DNA of 10,486 bases from Aeriscardovia sp040773385 (GCA_040773385.1 JAXGWH010000045.1:1-10486), one strand, 5' to 3'; numbered from the stretch's first letter, positions 1 through 7,435 are shown. Program-made: numbers and translations. Notes: generated by a model from the letters alone, not told the origin.

Positions 1-1742
1 CCCAGAATCCGGTGGCAGACACTGCCCAGCTCGTCGCGCACGGCCTGCCGCACCGTCTCCTCCGTGGCACCGCCGCCGTGCCGCAATTTCGCGACCGCGG
101 GCACGAGCTCGTCCCACTGCGGACGGAACACGGCAAGGTCATCAGGAAGCGGCGCCCCCGAAAGAAGCGCCCCCTCCAGCTGTCGGAGCTGGCGGATGAG
201 ACGTGCGGGCAGGATGAACAGCCCCTGTGCCTCGATGAGGCCGATCGGCTCATGTTTGACGGCGAAATACTGCGGATGCGCGTGGAAGACGCCCTCGGGG
301 TACTCCTCGCTCACCGCGTTGTTGCGGAAGATGAGGTTCATCTCGTAGCCGCGGTCGGTGATGACGCATGCCGGCGAGAGGGACGACTGCCGCGCCCCGG
401 AGGCGTCACGGGCGGCGATACCCTGTGCCGGATCCGAGTAATCGGCCCAGGCGGCACGGATCCTCTCCGAGATATCGATGATGTCCTGTCGCGAGCGCGA
501 GACGACGCGCACGGCGGTGCCCGGCCAGTCGAGGATCTCCACGATGGTGTGTGCGGGACGGCCTGTGTCCCGACCGGTCTGTGCCCCGGCAGTGCCGTCC
601 GTCGCCGTACCGGCCCTGTCGCCCGGCATCCCGGACGCCTCCTGATCAGGCACGAGTGTGGCCCAGGCGGGCGCGGTGTGCATGGGCAGCCGCTCCAGGC
701 CGCCCTGATAGTGGTCATGGGCGAGCACGGACCCGCCGATGCGCGGCAACGCGGCGTTGCAGCCGAGAAAATAGCCTGGGAACTGGTCGACGAAATCGAG
801 CAGGTGCACGAATGTTTCACGTGAAACATGCATCGGGGTATGGCGCCTGTTGACGCAGATCCCGTGCTGCTCGAAATAGCCGTAAGGCGAGAACTGCCAG
901 AACCACGGCTGCCCGCCCAAGGTGAGCGGGATGGTGCGCAGCGTGCGCTTGTCGCGCCCGGCGAAACCCTCGTTCTCGTGGCAGATGGTGCAGCTCGGAT
1001 AGCCGCCCGAGACGGCGTTGCCCGCGGCGGCCTTGGCCTGTGTGGCGAACTCGGGCTTGGCGAGGTTGATGGTGATGACCAGCCCGTGCGAGGTGAAGCG
1101 GATGTTGCGGTCGAGCCGTTCTTTCTTCACATAGTCGAAGGCGCAGCACGAGCGGTAGAAATCCGTCATCGCCTCCATCGGCCCGTCCTCGCGCCGGACG
1201 CGTTCGAAACGCTGCTGCAGCACGGACGGGCGCGGGGCGAGCAGACCCATGGAGAGGTCGTCAAAGCGCTCGTCGTCAGCGGCAGTGTACAACCCGACCG
1301 CCTGGGCGGCATCATCGAGGGCACGCAGCACCGCCCCCGGCCCGGCAGGGACGGTACCCGCGGCAGGGACGGCGACCGGCTTACCGGCAGCGGTCCTCCC
1401 ATCGGAACCGGCCGTCCCACAGCCGGCACCGGACGACCCCGGCAGACCGCCGATGAAGCCGTCCTCCCCCGTCGGATACGACGAGAGCCCCAACAGCGCG
1501 AGCACCTGGTTGCGCGCCCAATCCGTGTCGGCGGGATCGAGGCCGAGCCGCGCGCGCCCGTAGGCGAGCAGACCGTCGAGGGCGTGGTACCAGGTAGCGA
1601 GACCCTCCTGCGTGCCGGATTCCTGCACGCCGGACACCCCGGCGCCGGAGGCCGAGGCTGTTGCCGCCGCGGCCCCTCCCGCCGCGGTCCCTCCCGCCGC
1701 GGAGGTCACCGATGTCTGTCCCTTTCCTGCGACGGCGCTCAT
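1..1742 (-). CDS. galT: UDP-glucose/UTP–hexose-1-phosphate uridylyltransferase, GalT type 2 (3' end outside window)
   Basis: It transfers UMP between UDP-sugars and hexose 1-phosphates in the cytoplasm, so it can take up galactose 1-phosphate (and possibly the HexNAc 1-phosphate) made by LnpA and NahK. From position 1742 the frame stays open to position 1, giving 580 codons with no stop; the C-terminus is missing. Visible marks are CTICHENEGFAGRDKRT (residues 251-267), QPWFWQFSPYGYFEQHGI (278-295), the uridylylation-site motif HDHYQGG (342-348, catalytic His probably H344) and RGYEMNLIFRNN (464-475). These resemble the Firmicutes/Bifidobacterium GalT type 2 family rather than the HPHxQ type. 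The ATG overlaps the nahK stop as ATGA, and GAAGGA (1754-1749) sits 6 nt upstream, which supports this start and translational coupling. Oddities: a Gly/Ala-rich N-terminal extension (about 12-48), low-complexity inserts near 97-137 and 363-396, and a parS match at codons 305-310. Family assignment is firm; the exact sugar preference is inferred. Confidence 0.93.
   Translation of the reverse strand, partial: MSAVAGKGQTSVTSAAGGTAAGGAAAATASASGAGVSGVQESGTQEGLATWYHALDGLLAYGRARLGLDPADTDWARNQVLALLGLSSYPTGEDGFIGGLPGSSGAGCGTAGSDGRTAAGKPVAVPAAGTVPAGPGAVLRALDDAAQAVGLYTAADDERFDDLSMGLLAPRPSVLQQRFERVRREDGPMEAMTDFYRSCCAFDYVKKERLDRNIRFTSHGLVITINLAKPEFATQAKAAAGNAVSGGYPSCTICHENEGFAGRDKRTLRTIPLTLGGQPWFWQFSPYGYFEQHGICVNRRHTPMHVSRETFVHLLDFVDQFPGYFLGCNAALPRIGGSVLAHDHYQGGLERLPMHTAPAWATLVPDQEASGMPGDRAGTATDGTAGAQTGRDTGRPAHTIVEILDWPGTAVRVVSRSRQDIIDISERIRAAWADYSDPAQGIAARDASGARQSSLSPACVITDRGYEMNLIFRNNAVSEEYPEGVFHAHPQYFAVKHEPIGLIEAQGLFILPARLIRQLRQLEGALLSGAPLPDDLAVFRPQWDELVPAVAKLRHGGGATEETVRQAVRDELGSVCHRIL
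813..828. other. parS: parS centromere-like site (ParB-binding), perfect 16-bp match
   Basis: The sequence TGTTTCACGTGAAACA is a perfect palindrome identical to the canonical bacterial chromosomal parS consensus bound by ParB/Spo0J. It lies inside galT, covering the last base of codon 305 through codon 310 (His-Val-Ser-Arg-Glu-Thr). The codons used are CAT GTT TCA CGT GAA ACA, all ending in A or T, whereas neighbouring galT codons nearly all end in G or C. That suggests selection on the DNA site rather than on the protein. parS sites usually cluster near the replication origin, so the locus may be origin-proximal (inference). ParB binding itself is not shown by sequence. Confidence 0.85.
1665..1702. 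repeat. 15-bp tandem repeat in the galT 5' end, about 2.5 copies
   Basis: The unit CGCCGCGGYCCCTCC occurs at 1665-1679 and 1680-1694 (one base differs), followed by a partial third copy of 8 bases at 1695-1702. Read on the coding strand it gives a pentapeptide repeat of the Ala-Ala-Gly-Gly-(Thr/Ala) type near residues 15-26 of GalT, within its low-complexity N-terminal extension. The unit length is a multiple of three, so copy-number slippage would keep the reading frame. Confidence 0.8.
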
Positions 1743-2848
1743 TTCGCGTCCTTCATGATGCAGGCGATGATGTTCTGCATCTGCCCGTCTTTCTGCTCCA
1801 TCTCCTGGACAAGCTTGATCTGCGTGCGCGCACGCACGAGGTTGTGCTCAGGGTAGGCGGTGGCGAAGTAGGTGTCGCCCACGAGGTAGTCGGCCAGGAA
1901 CCGCATGCCGCATTCGAGGGTGAGCAGGCGTGCGGAGAAGGGCAGCAGCTGCGCCTCGCGCTCGGTGATGGTGGGGCGCACGGCGCCCACGAACCCTTCG
2001 GCGTAGGCGGCGAACAGGTCGGTGCTGAAGTGCACCTTGCTCAGGTCCTTCTCGTCCTCGAGGGCGGTGGAGGCGCCGAAGCGGATGGAGTCGCCGAAGT
2101 CGAAGAGCATCGAGCCGGGCATGATGGTGTCGAGGTCGATGATGGCGCGCGGCTTGTGGGTGACGGCGTCCATGAGGATGTTGTTGAGCTTGGTGTCGTT
2201 GTGGGTCACGCGCAGCGGGATGGTGCCGTCGTCGAGGGCCTTCATCACCACGGGGTAGTCGTCCTCGTGGGCGCGGTAGAAGTCGATCTCCTTGCGCACG
2301 CCGGCGGCCCGGCCCATGCGGTCCTCCTTCACGGCGCGGGTGAAGTCCTGGTAGCGGTGGGGCGTGTCGTGGAAGTGGGGGATGGTCTCGGTCAGCTCGG
2401 AGGCGTCGAAGGCGGCCAGGTGGTTCTGGAACCGGCCGAACGCGGCGCCCGAGTCGGAGAAGACGGTGCGGTCGGGGGCCATCTGGTAGGTGACGGTGTT
2501 CTCGATGAAGTCGTAGAGCCGGTAGCTGCCGTCGGGCAGCACGGCGTAGGGTTTGTCGTCGACCGTGTGGATCACGTGCAGCGTCTCCACGCCCCGCCCG
2601 CGCAGAAACGCGGTGACGAGCTCGATGTTGCGCATGAGGTTGTCCGTGTCGGGGAAGACGTCGGTGTTCATCTTCTGCAGGATGTAGCGCTTGGCGCTGG
2701 TGACCGCCAGGTAGGTGACGTTGATGTGCCCGCTGCCGTAGGGGCTGACCGATTCGAGGCGCCCCTCGATGGGGAAGCGGCCCACCGCGGAGAGGACGGG
2801 GTCGATGCCCGTCCTCTCCGCGGTGGCGGATGTATGTGCGGATGTCAT
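1739..2848 (-). CDS. nahK: N-acetylhexosamine 1-kinase NahK
   Basis: This 369-residue cytoplasmic kinase phosphorylates GlcNAc and GalNAc at C1 using ATP, the second step of the GNB/LNB pathway. It belongs to the APH-like phosphotransferase fold. Visible motifs are the GSGHINVTY nucleotide-binding region (38-46), YILQKMNTDVFPDTDNLMRN (55-74), the catalytic Brenner loop THNDTKLNNIL (215-225, catalytic base D218) and the metal-binding AIIDLDTIMPGSMLFDFGD (235-253, D238/D240). D218 corresponds to D208 of the 359-residue B. longum enzyme once the roughly ten extra N-terminal residues here are allowed for. The ATG at 2848 has AGAAGGA 5 nt upstream; extending the open frame further upstream would run through lnpA and is rejected. 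It starts 44 nt after lnpA and overlaps galT by 4 nt. Oddity: a perfect 19-bp hairpin lies within codons 8-23. Confidence 0.95.
   Translation of the reverse strand: MTSAHTSATAERTGIDPVLSAVGRFPIEGRLESVSPYGSGHINVTYLAVTSAKRYILQKMNTDVFPDTDNLMRNIELVTAFLRGRGVETLHVIHTVDDKPYAVLPDGSYRLYDFIENTVTYQMAPDRTVFSDSGAAFGRFQNHLAAFDASELTETIPHFHDTPHRYQDFTRAVKEDRMGRAAGVRKEIDFYRAHEDDYPVVMKALDDGTIPLRVTHNDTKLNNILMDAVTHKPRAIIDLDTIMPGSMLFDFGDSIRFGASTALEDEKDLSKVHFSTDLFAAYAEGFVGAVRPTITEREAQLLPFSARLLTLECGMRFLADYLVGDTYFATAYPEHNLVRARTQIKLVQEMEQKDGQMQNIIACIMKDAK
2782..2826 (-). other. Perfect 19-bp hairpin at the start of the nahK coding sequence
   Basis: Arms at 2782-2800 and 2808-2826 are perfect reverse complements over 19 bp, with a 7-nt loop (GTCGATG on the + strand). 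In the mRNA the stem begins about 23 nt after the A of the nahK ATG and ends at about nt 67. No run of T follows on the minus strand, so it is not a classical intrinsic terminator. It falls in the part of NahK that looks extended relative to the B. longum protein. A stem this strong just past the initiation region could affect translation rate, mRNA processing or stability (inference). Confidence 0.85.
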
Positions 2849-2892
2849 GATGTTCCTTCTCTGTGTTGGGTCGTAGGTCCGGTCGCCGCCGA

Positions 2893-5169
2893 TCAGAGGC
2901 TGATCCAGGCGATGCCGCTGCCGGCGAGGTCGATATGGCGGGTGCCGCCGTCGCCGAGGGTGACGTCGGTGGACTGCGGCTCGGCGGTGTTGTTGATCAC
3001 GCAGCATGTGCCGGCGTGGGCGAAGTGCGCCACCTCGCAGTCGGGGTTCGAGCAGCTCCATGCGGCGTAGTCGTCCTCCTTGCCGGCGGCCCAGAAGAGC
3101 GCGCGCTCGAGCAGGCGGGCGTTCTGCGCGCTGTAGGGCAGGCCGGACAGGTAGACCGACCGGCCGTCGCCGTAGCCGTTGCAGGCCAGCTGCACCTGGC
3201 CGCCGTCGGCGCGCAGCAGGGTCACGTCCTCGCTGACCGGGTAGGTGTTGAGCACCGGGTCGCCGAAGTCGATGCCGCCGATGGTGCCGCCCTGCCCGCC
3301 GCCGCAGCCGGAGAGCGGGATCGCGCGGGCCGCATTCGCCTGTCGGGCCAGCCCCTCCTCCACGGGCACGTCCGCGGTGATGAAGTGGCTCTCGGCCACC
3401 GGCGGGAAGTACTTGTCGACGGAGAGGGTCTGGAACCGCTCCTCGTCCACGCCGAGCACGTCGGCCAGCTGGAAGAAGCGCCCGGAGGCCGCCCGCGCCA
3501 GAGAGCTGGGCTCGCCCACGCCGAGCAGGGCGCCGCCCGAGCGCACCCAGGCGCGCAGGGTCTCGACGAGCCGCGGGTCGGCCCACACATCGCCGCCGGA
3601 GAAGGCCGTGTCGACCGGTCCTCCGGTGATGATGACATCAATATCCTTGTCGATCCCGTGGGCCAGCACGTCATCGAAGCTGATAAAGCGCACGTTGACG
3701 CGCATGCCCGAGAGCGCCTCGAGGATGCCGTAGTAGGAGCGCGTCTGCTTGTTGGGCAGGGCGTGTGCCACCGTGTAGGCCATCCACGAGCGCATCGCGC
3801 CCCAGCAGTTGAGGATGGCGACGGTCAGCTCGCCCTCGGCGGCCTCGCCGCCGGTGCGCCCGTGGATGTCACGGAACTCGTCGGCGATGCCGGCCACCGT
3901 GTCCACGAACTTCGGGAACTTGTCGGCCAAAGAGAGGTAGCCGCCGTAGCCCATCCGGTCGAGCGGCGAGCGCAGGATGGCGCGGCGCGCCTTGCGCCAG
4001 TTGTCGAGGCCCTCGATGCTCGGGTCGTTGCCCTCGTGGAACGTGTCGGGGAAGAAGTAGGGCAGGAAGCGGCCCTCGTGGTAGCGCACGCCGGGGATGT
4101 CCGCGATCATACGGGTGGTGGTGCCGTCGCCCACGGATCCGACGATGGCGTCCAGGCCCAGGTCGGCGAAGCCGTCCTTGTACGGCTCGGTGCCGATCCA
4201 TTGGTCGCCGAGGAACATCATGGCCTCTTTGCCGGCCGCGTGGGCCATGTCGACCATTTCCTTGACGTTCCTGCGCACGACGCCGGTGAGGAAGTCAATC
4301 CAGTCGCGCTGGTGCTTGCGCGGCACGCGCCAGGCGGAGTTGTACGAGCCGTCGTCCACGAAGTCGTCGGGGCGCAGGCGGTAGCCGTACTGTTTCTCGA
4401 AGTCGTCGAGCGCCTGGGGGCTGACCGTGCAGCCGCAGCCGAACCAGTCCACGAGCTTCTCGCGGCGCTTCTGGTCGAAGATGAGCAGGAACTGGTAGAA
4501 GAACGTGGTGAAGCGGACGACGTCCACCTGCGGGTTGTCCTTGAGCCACTGGCGGAAGGTGTCCATCACGAATTTCCGTGTGGCGGGGTGGTAGATGTCG
4601 AAGGGGATCTCGTGTTCCTTGTCGCCCCAGTTGTTGGTGAGATGGTTGTACATCTCGACGGGGTCCCAGATGATGCAGGCGAGGAACGAGCAGGTGTACT
4701 CGTGCATCGGCACGGTGCCGCGCACGTGCACGACCGGTCTGTCGGCATCGAGGTCCCAGTCCCCGGCCGGCACGACCTTCCCGGTGGTGCGGTCAATGAC
4801 CTCCCAGTATTTGTGCGGGTCGGCGAAACGGTTGGGCTCGAGCTGCTGGTCGAAGTAGCCGTCCATGAGCGGGATGTCGAGGACCGGCGAGCCGGTATCG
4901 GTATCGGCATCGGCCCCGGCGAGGATCCGCCGGCTCTGCAGGTAGACCTCGGGCACCTCGTCCATGTGGGCTTTGATCCACTCGTTGTGTCCGCGGGTGG
5001 GGAAGTAGGAGGCGTAGATCTTCAGCCCCAGATCCACCACGCCGGGATCGAGATGGGTGCCGTCGGAATTGCGGATGGCGTCGGCGCCCCAGAGGCGGAT
5101 GAGCCGCCTGGTCTCGTCGGCGAAGTTTTCCTGGCCGGGGATGGTGAAACGACCGGTTGTGTGTGCCAT
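2893..5169 (-). CDS. lnpA: 1,3-beta-galactosyl-N-acetylhexosamine phosphorylase (GNB/LNB phosphorylase, GH112)
   Basis: This enzyme cleaves galacto-N-biose or lacto-N-biose I with phosphate, giving galactose 1-phosphate and GalNAc or GlcNAc. It is cytoplasmic and needs no signal peptide. The 758 residues match the family's usual length (about 750), with a TIM-barrel start (RFTIPGQENF...LWGADAIRNSDGTHLD, 7-41), SFLACIIWDPVEMYNHLTN (161-179), VVRFTTFFYQF (217-227), DWFGCGCTVSP (241-251) and AMMFLGDQWIGTEPYKDGF (316-334). D322 aligns with the general acid D313 of the B. longum enzyme and C245 with its C236, offset by nine residues because of an extra acidic stretch near 85-97. The ATG at 5169 is preceded by AAAGGAG (5181-5175), which rules out the in-frame TTG at 5190, whose reading would cover that site. 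It follows a hairpin-rich gap after the permease and precedes nahK by 44 nt. Residues for both substrate and phosphate binding look intact. Confidence 0.96.
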   Translation of the reverse strand: MAHTTGRFTIPGQENFADETRRLIRLWGADAIRNSDGTHLDPGVVDLGLKIYASYFPTRGHNEWIKAHMDEVPEVYLQSRRILAGADADTDTGSPVLDIPLMDGYFDQQLEPNRFADPHKYWEVIDRTTGKVVPAGDWDLDADRPVVHVRGTVPMHEYTCSFLACIIWDPVEMYNHLTNNWGDKEHEIPFDIYHPATRKFVMDTFRQWLKDNPQVDVVRFTTFFYQFLLIFDQKRREKLVDWFGCGCTVSPQALDDFEKQYGYRLRPDDFVDDGSYNSAWRVPRKHQRDWIDFLTGVVRRNVKEMVDMAHAAGKEAMMFLGDQWIGTEPYKDGFADLGLDAIVGSVGDGTTTRMIADIPGVRYHEGRFLPYFFPDTFHEGNDPSIEGLDNWRKARRAILRSPLDRMGYGGYLSLADKFPKFVDTVAGIADEFRDIHGRTGGEAAEGELTVAILNCWGAMRSWMAYTVAHALPNKQTRSYYGILEALSGMRVNVRFISFDDVLAHGIDKDIDVIITGGPVDTAFSGGDVWADPRLVETLRAWVRSGGALLGVGEPSSLARAASGRFFQLADVLGVDEERFQTLSVDKYFPPVAESHFITADVPVEEGLARQANAARAIPLSGCGGGQGGTIGGIDFGDPVLNTYPVSEDVTLLRADGGQVQLACNGYGDGRSVYLSGLPYSAQNARLLERALFWAAGKEDDYAAWSCSNPDCEVAHFAHAGTCCVINNTAEPQSTDVTLGDGGTRHIDLAGSGIAWISL
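4894..4911. repeat. Hexanucleotide repeat in lnpA (GGTATC ×2 plus GGCATC)
   Basis: Three consecutive 6-bp units (two identical, the third one base different) encode an Asp-Ala-Asp-Thr-Asp-Thr stretch at about residues 87-92 of LnpA. This is the spot where the protein is about eight residues longer than the B. longum enzyme as I recall it. The unit size keeps frame, so slippage would only change loop length. Confidence 0.65.
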
Positions 5170-5454
5170 GATGGCTCCTTTGCCGTCCAACGACGGCCGG
5201 ATCGGCGTGATCGGCCGGATGTCCGCCGATCAATCAGAAAAAACGGGACAGGGAAAGGTGAGACAGAAAAAGAAACAGTGACAGGAGACGGCCGGTACCA
5301 GAAAAGTACCGGCATCGACAGGCAGTAAAGGCGGACCGGCCCGCCGAACAGGATCGGAGGGCGGACCGGCCCACGATTGTGCGTGACGGCCGGGCAGGGG
5401 AATCTGCCGGACACAGAAGACGGTCCGGCAGATCGGCGGCGCCGGCCGTGCGGC
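5170..5454 (-). other. Hairpin-rich intergenic region between the second permease and lnpA
   Basis: These 285 bp hold no gene I can support. Structures seen: a perfect 11-bp inverted repeat with a 10-nt loop (5402-5412 / 5423-5433), 21 nt after the permease stop; a 13-bp direct repeat GGCGGACCGGCCC at 5330-5342 and 5360-5372; a perfect 8-bp stem GCCGGTAC / GTACCGGC with a 7-nt loop (5291-5313), followed on the minus strand by pyrimidine-rich sequence including TTTCTTTTTC; and a perfect 8-bp stem TGATCGGC / GCCGATCA (5208-5232). The first hairpin could end or stabilise the transporter mRNA. I see no convincing -35/-10 pair for a separate lnpA promoter. Confidence 0.7.
5402..5433 (-). terminator. 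Hairpin just downstream of the second permease (3'-end stabiliser or weak terminator)
   Basis: ATCTGCCGGAC (5402-5412) and GTCCGGCAGAT (5423-5433) are perfect 11-bp arms around a 10-nt loop. On the minus strand the stem is followed by TCCCCTGCC rather than a T run, so it fits a 3'-end stabilising or processing structure better than a classical intrinsic terminator. Confidence 0.5.
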
Positions 5455-6411
5455 TCAGCCCTTGACGGCGCCGGCGGCCAGACCCGCCTGCCAGTAGCGC
5501 TGAAGGCCGAGGAAGATGACGATCAGCGGCAGCACTCCGAGCAACGCGCCCATCATGAGCGCACCGCGGTCGGAGAACACCGGCAGCGAGACCATGCCGT
5601 ACAGGCCGAGGGTGATCGGCTTGAGCGACTCCTTGGAGAGCATCATCAGCGGGAGCATGAAGTTGTTCCAGGTGGCCACGAACATGAACAGGAAGATCGT
5701 GACCATGGCCGGGGCGAGCAGGCGCAGGCAGATGGTGAAGAAGATCCTCGCCTCACCGGCGCCGTCGATCCTGGCCGCCTCGATGATCTCGTTGGGGATG
5801 GAGGTCTGCGCGTAGACCTGCCCCAGGAAGAAACCGAACGGCGAGACCGAGCACGGGATGATCATGGCCAGCATGCTGTCGGTCAGGTGCAGCACATGGA
5901 AGATCGAGTACTGCGGGATGGTCAGAAGTCCCGCGGGCATGAGCATGCACGCCATCACCACGGCCACCACGGCCTTCTTGCCGCGGAAGTCGAACTTGGC
6001 CACCGCGTAACCGGCCATCACCGAGATGATCGTGCCCACCAGCGCGGACACGCCCGAGTAGATCAGCGAGTTGAGCACCCAGCGCCAGAAGTTGTTCTGC
6101 GTTCAGCCCAGCAGCTTCGAGTAGTTGTTGGCGATTGCCGCGGGCAGGTCCGACAGGCCCACCGCGAAGGTGAGGCCGTTGCTGCCGGTCATCTGGGCGG
6201 GCGTCTTCGTGGAGGCGATGATGGCCCAGTAGATGGGGAAGAGCGCGTAGATGAGCGCGATCACCAGCACGATGGTGGTGATCACCTTGACCGGCGCCGA
6301 GGCCCGCATGGTCCTGGGCTGGTCCGCCGCGTGCTTCTCACGGATGCGGTCGGCGCGCTTCTGCGCCTTGATCCTCTTTTCCGCTTCTGCGGTCAGACGT
6401 GCGTCACTCAT
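5455..6411 (-). pseudogene. gltC: GNB/LNB ABC transporter permease 2 (MalG-like), interrupted by in-frame TGA at codon 103
   Basis: This would be the second membrane subunit of the GNB/LNB importer, 318 residues including the stop position. The ATG at 6411 overlaps the end of the upstream permease by 8 nt, and GAGAGGAAGG (6430-6421) lies 9 nt upstream. A charged N-terminus (1-40) is followed by TM1 (VITTIVLVIALIYALFPIYWAII, 43-65). Codon 103, at 6105-6103, is TGA; the same frame continues with TQNNFWRWVLNSLIYSG and the remaining membrane segments, including the EAA-loop motif IIEAARIDGAGEARIF that docks on the ATPase. A one-base change of a Trp codon (TGG to TGA) is the simplest explanation. 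A GTG at 6078 could restart translation, but it has no Shine-Dalgarno sequence and would lose TM1. Either the transporter is broken or this is a sequence error. No ATP-binding subunit is in the window, as is usual for bifidobacterial sugar importers that use a shared ATPase. Confidence 0.85.
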
Positions 6412-7435
6412 TTTCGTTCACCTTCCTCTCGACGAGGGCGTAGCCGATGGCGAGCACGCCGGCGATCAGGGCCATCATGATGGCGATGGCGTTCGCCGGG
6501 CCGTCGCCGCCGGGGGTGAGCGTGCCCTGGGAGGTGGCCATGGCCATCATCATCGGCGTATACGATTTGGAGATCGCCGGGTCGGCGGTGGCCATGATCT
6601 GCGGCTCGTTGAACAGCTGGATAGTGCCCACGATGGACAGGAGCATGGCGAGCAGGGCCGCGCTGCGCACGGCCGGCAGCTTGATGTGCCAGGCGATCTG
6701 GAAGCGGTTGGCGCCGTCGATGGCGGCCGCCTCGTACAGGTCGTGCGGGATGGCCTCGAGCGCGGCGAGGAAGATGAGCATGTTGTAGCCCGTGTACGTC
6801 CAGGTGGTGATGTTGGCCATCGAGGCGAGCACGACGTTCTTGCCGAAGAAATCGACGTTGATGCCGATGGCGGCGAGGCCTTTGACGATCGGCGAGATCT
6901 GTCCGTTGTACAGGTAGACCCAGATGATCGAGGCGACCACGCCGGGGATGGCGTACGGCAGGAAGTAGCCGAGGCGGTACACGCCCACATGGCGCATGAT
7001 CTGCGAATCGAGCAGGAGCGCGAAGATGAGCGCGAGGATGATCATGATCGGCACCTGGATGAGGGTGTAGAGCACGACCCTGCCGACGCCGGACCAGAAG
7101 GCCGACGAGGTGGCGGCGAACTTGAAGTTCTCGAAGCCGACGAATTTGTTGACGAGCTCACCGCCGCCGTAGGCGCCCCCGCCCTCGGAGACCTGGCGGA
7201 AGAAGCTGGAATAGATGGCCCAGATGATGGGCACGATGAAGACGAGCGCGAAGAGGATGGCGAAGGGGAGCATGAACGCCCAGCCCGTGCGGCTCTGTCG
7301 CTTTCCCGCATCGGTGCGGTGGCGGCGGGGCTTGGCTGCCTTCGCCGCCTGCGCCTGCGGGTGCGCCGCGCCGGCGCCCGTGCGCCGGATGTCCGACGAG
7401 GGGGCCGGGGCCGATTGTGCTGCAGCAGACATCAT
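6404..7435 (-). CDS. gltB: GNB/LNB ABC transporter permease 1 (MalF-like)
   Basis: This inner-membrane subunit of the importer has 343 residues. A Pro/Ala-rich cytoplasmic N-terminus (1-50) precedes TM1 (WAFMLPFAILFALVFIVPIIWAIY, 52-75). Further membrane segments lie at about 119-142, 154-176, 201-226, 258-275 and 316-335. The EAA motif EAAAIDGANRFQIAWHIKLP (235-254) is the contact site for the ATPase subunit. Two ATGs lie side by side (7435 and 7432); AGGA at 7443-7440 is 4 nt from the first and 7 nt from the second, while AAGGA at 7449-7445 is 9 nt from the first, so the true start could be one codon later. It follows a terminator-like hairpin after the binding-protein gene and overlaps gltC by 8 nt (ATGAGTGA). 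The gene looks intact, unlike its two transporter partners. The gene symbol follows the B. longum cluster convention. Confidence 0.9.
   Translation of the reverse strand: MMSAAAQSAPAPSSDIRRTGAGAAHPQAQAAKAAKPRRHRTDAGKRQSRTGWAFMLPFAILFALVFIVPIIWAIYSSFFRQVSEGGGAYGGGELVNKFVGFENFKFAATSSAFWSGVGRVVLYTLIQVPIMIILALIFALLLDSQIMRHVGVYRLGYFLPYAIPGVVASIIWVYLYNGQISPIVKGLAAIGINVDFFGKNVVLASMANITTWTYTGYNMLIFLAALEAIPHDLYEAAAIDGANRFQIAWHIKLPAVRSAALLAMLLSIVGTIQLFNEPQIMATADPAISKSYTPMMMAMATSQGTLTPGGDGPANAIAIMMALIAGVLAIGYALVERKVNENE

Noticed and set aside
1739..3586. 615-codon minus-strand frame reading through nahK and upstream into lnpA
   Set aside because: The upstream part is an out-of-frame reading of lnpA. 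The ATG at 2848 has a good ribosome-binding site and gives the normal NahK length.
2863..5328. 821-codon open frame on the + strand opposite lnpA, and similar long + strand frames at 828-1856, 1661-3070, 5377-6480, 6251-7480, 7586-8800 and 9206-10447
   Set aside because: They are antisense shadows of real high-GC genes. The translations are low-complexity and rich in Val, Gly, Ala, Arg, His, Asp and Glu, match no family I know, and the minus-strand genes are unmistakable.
5455..6078. Separate 207-residue permease starting at GTG 6078
   Set aside because: It lacks a ribosome-binding site and TM1 and lies in the same frame as the upstream piece, so a nonsense mutation in one gene explains it better.
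6103..6105. TGA as a selenocysteine or programmed read-through codon in the permease
   Set aside because: ABC permeases are not known selenoproteins, no selenocysteine-insertion hairpin stands out right after it, and the next base (A) is not a favoured read-through context.
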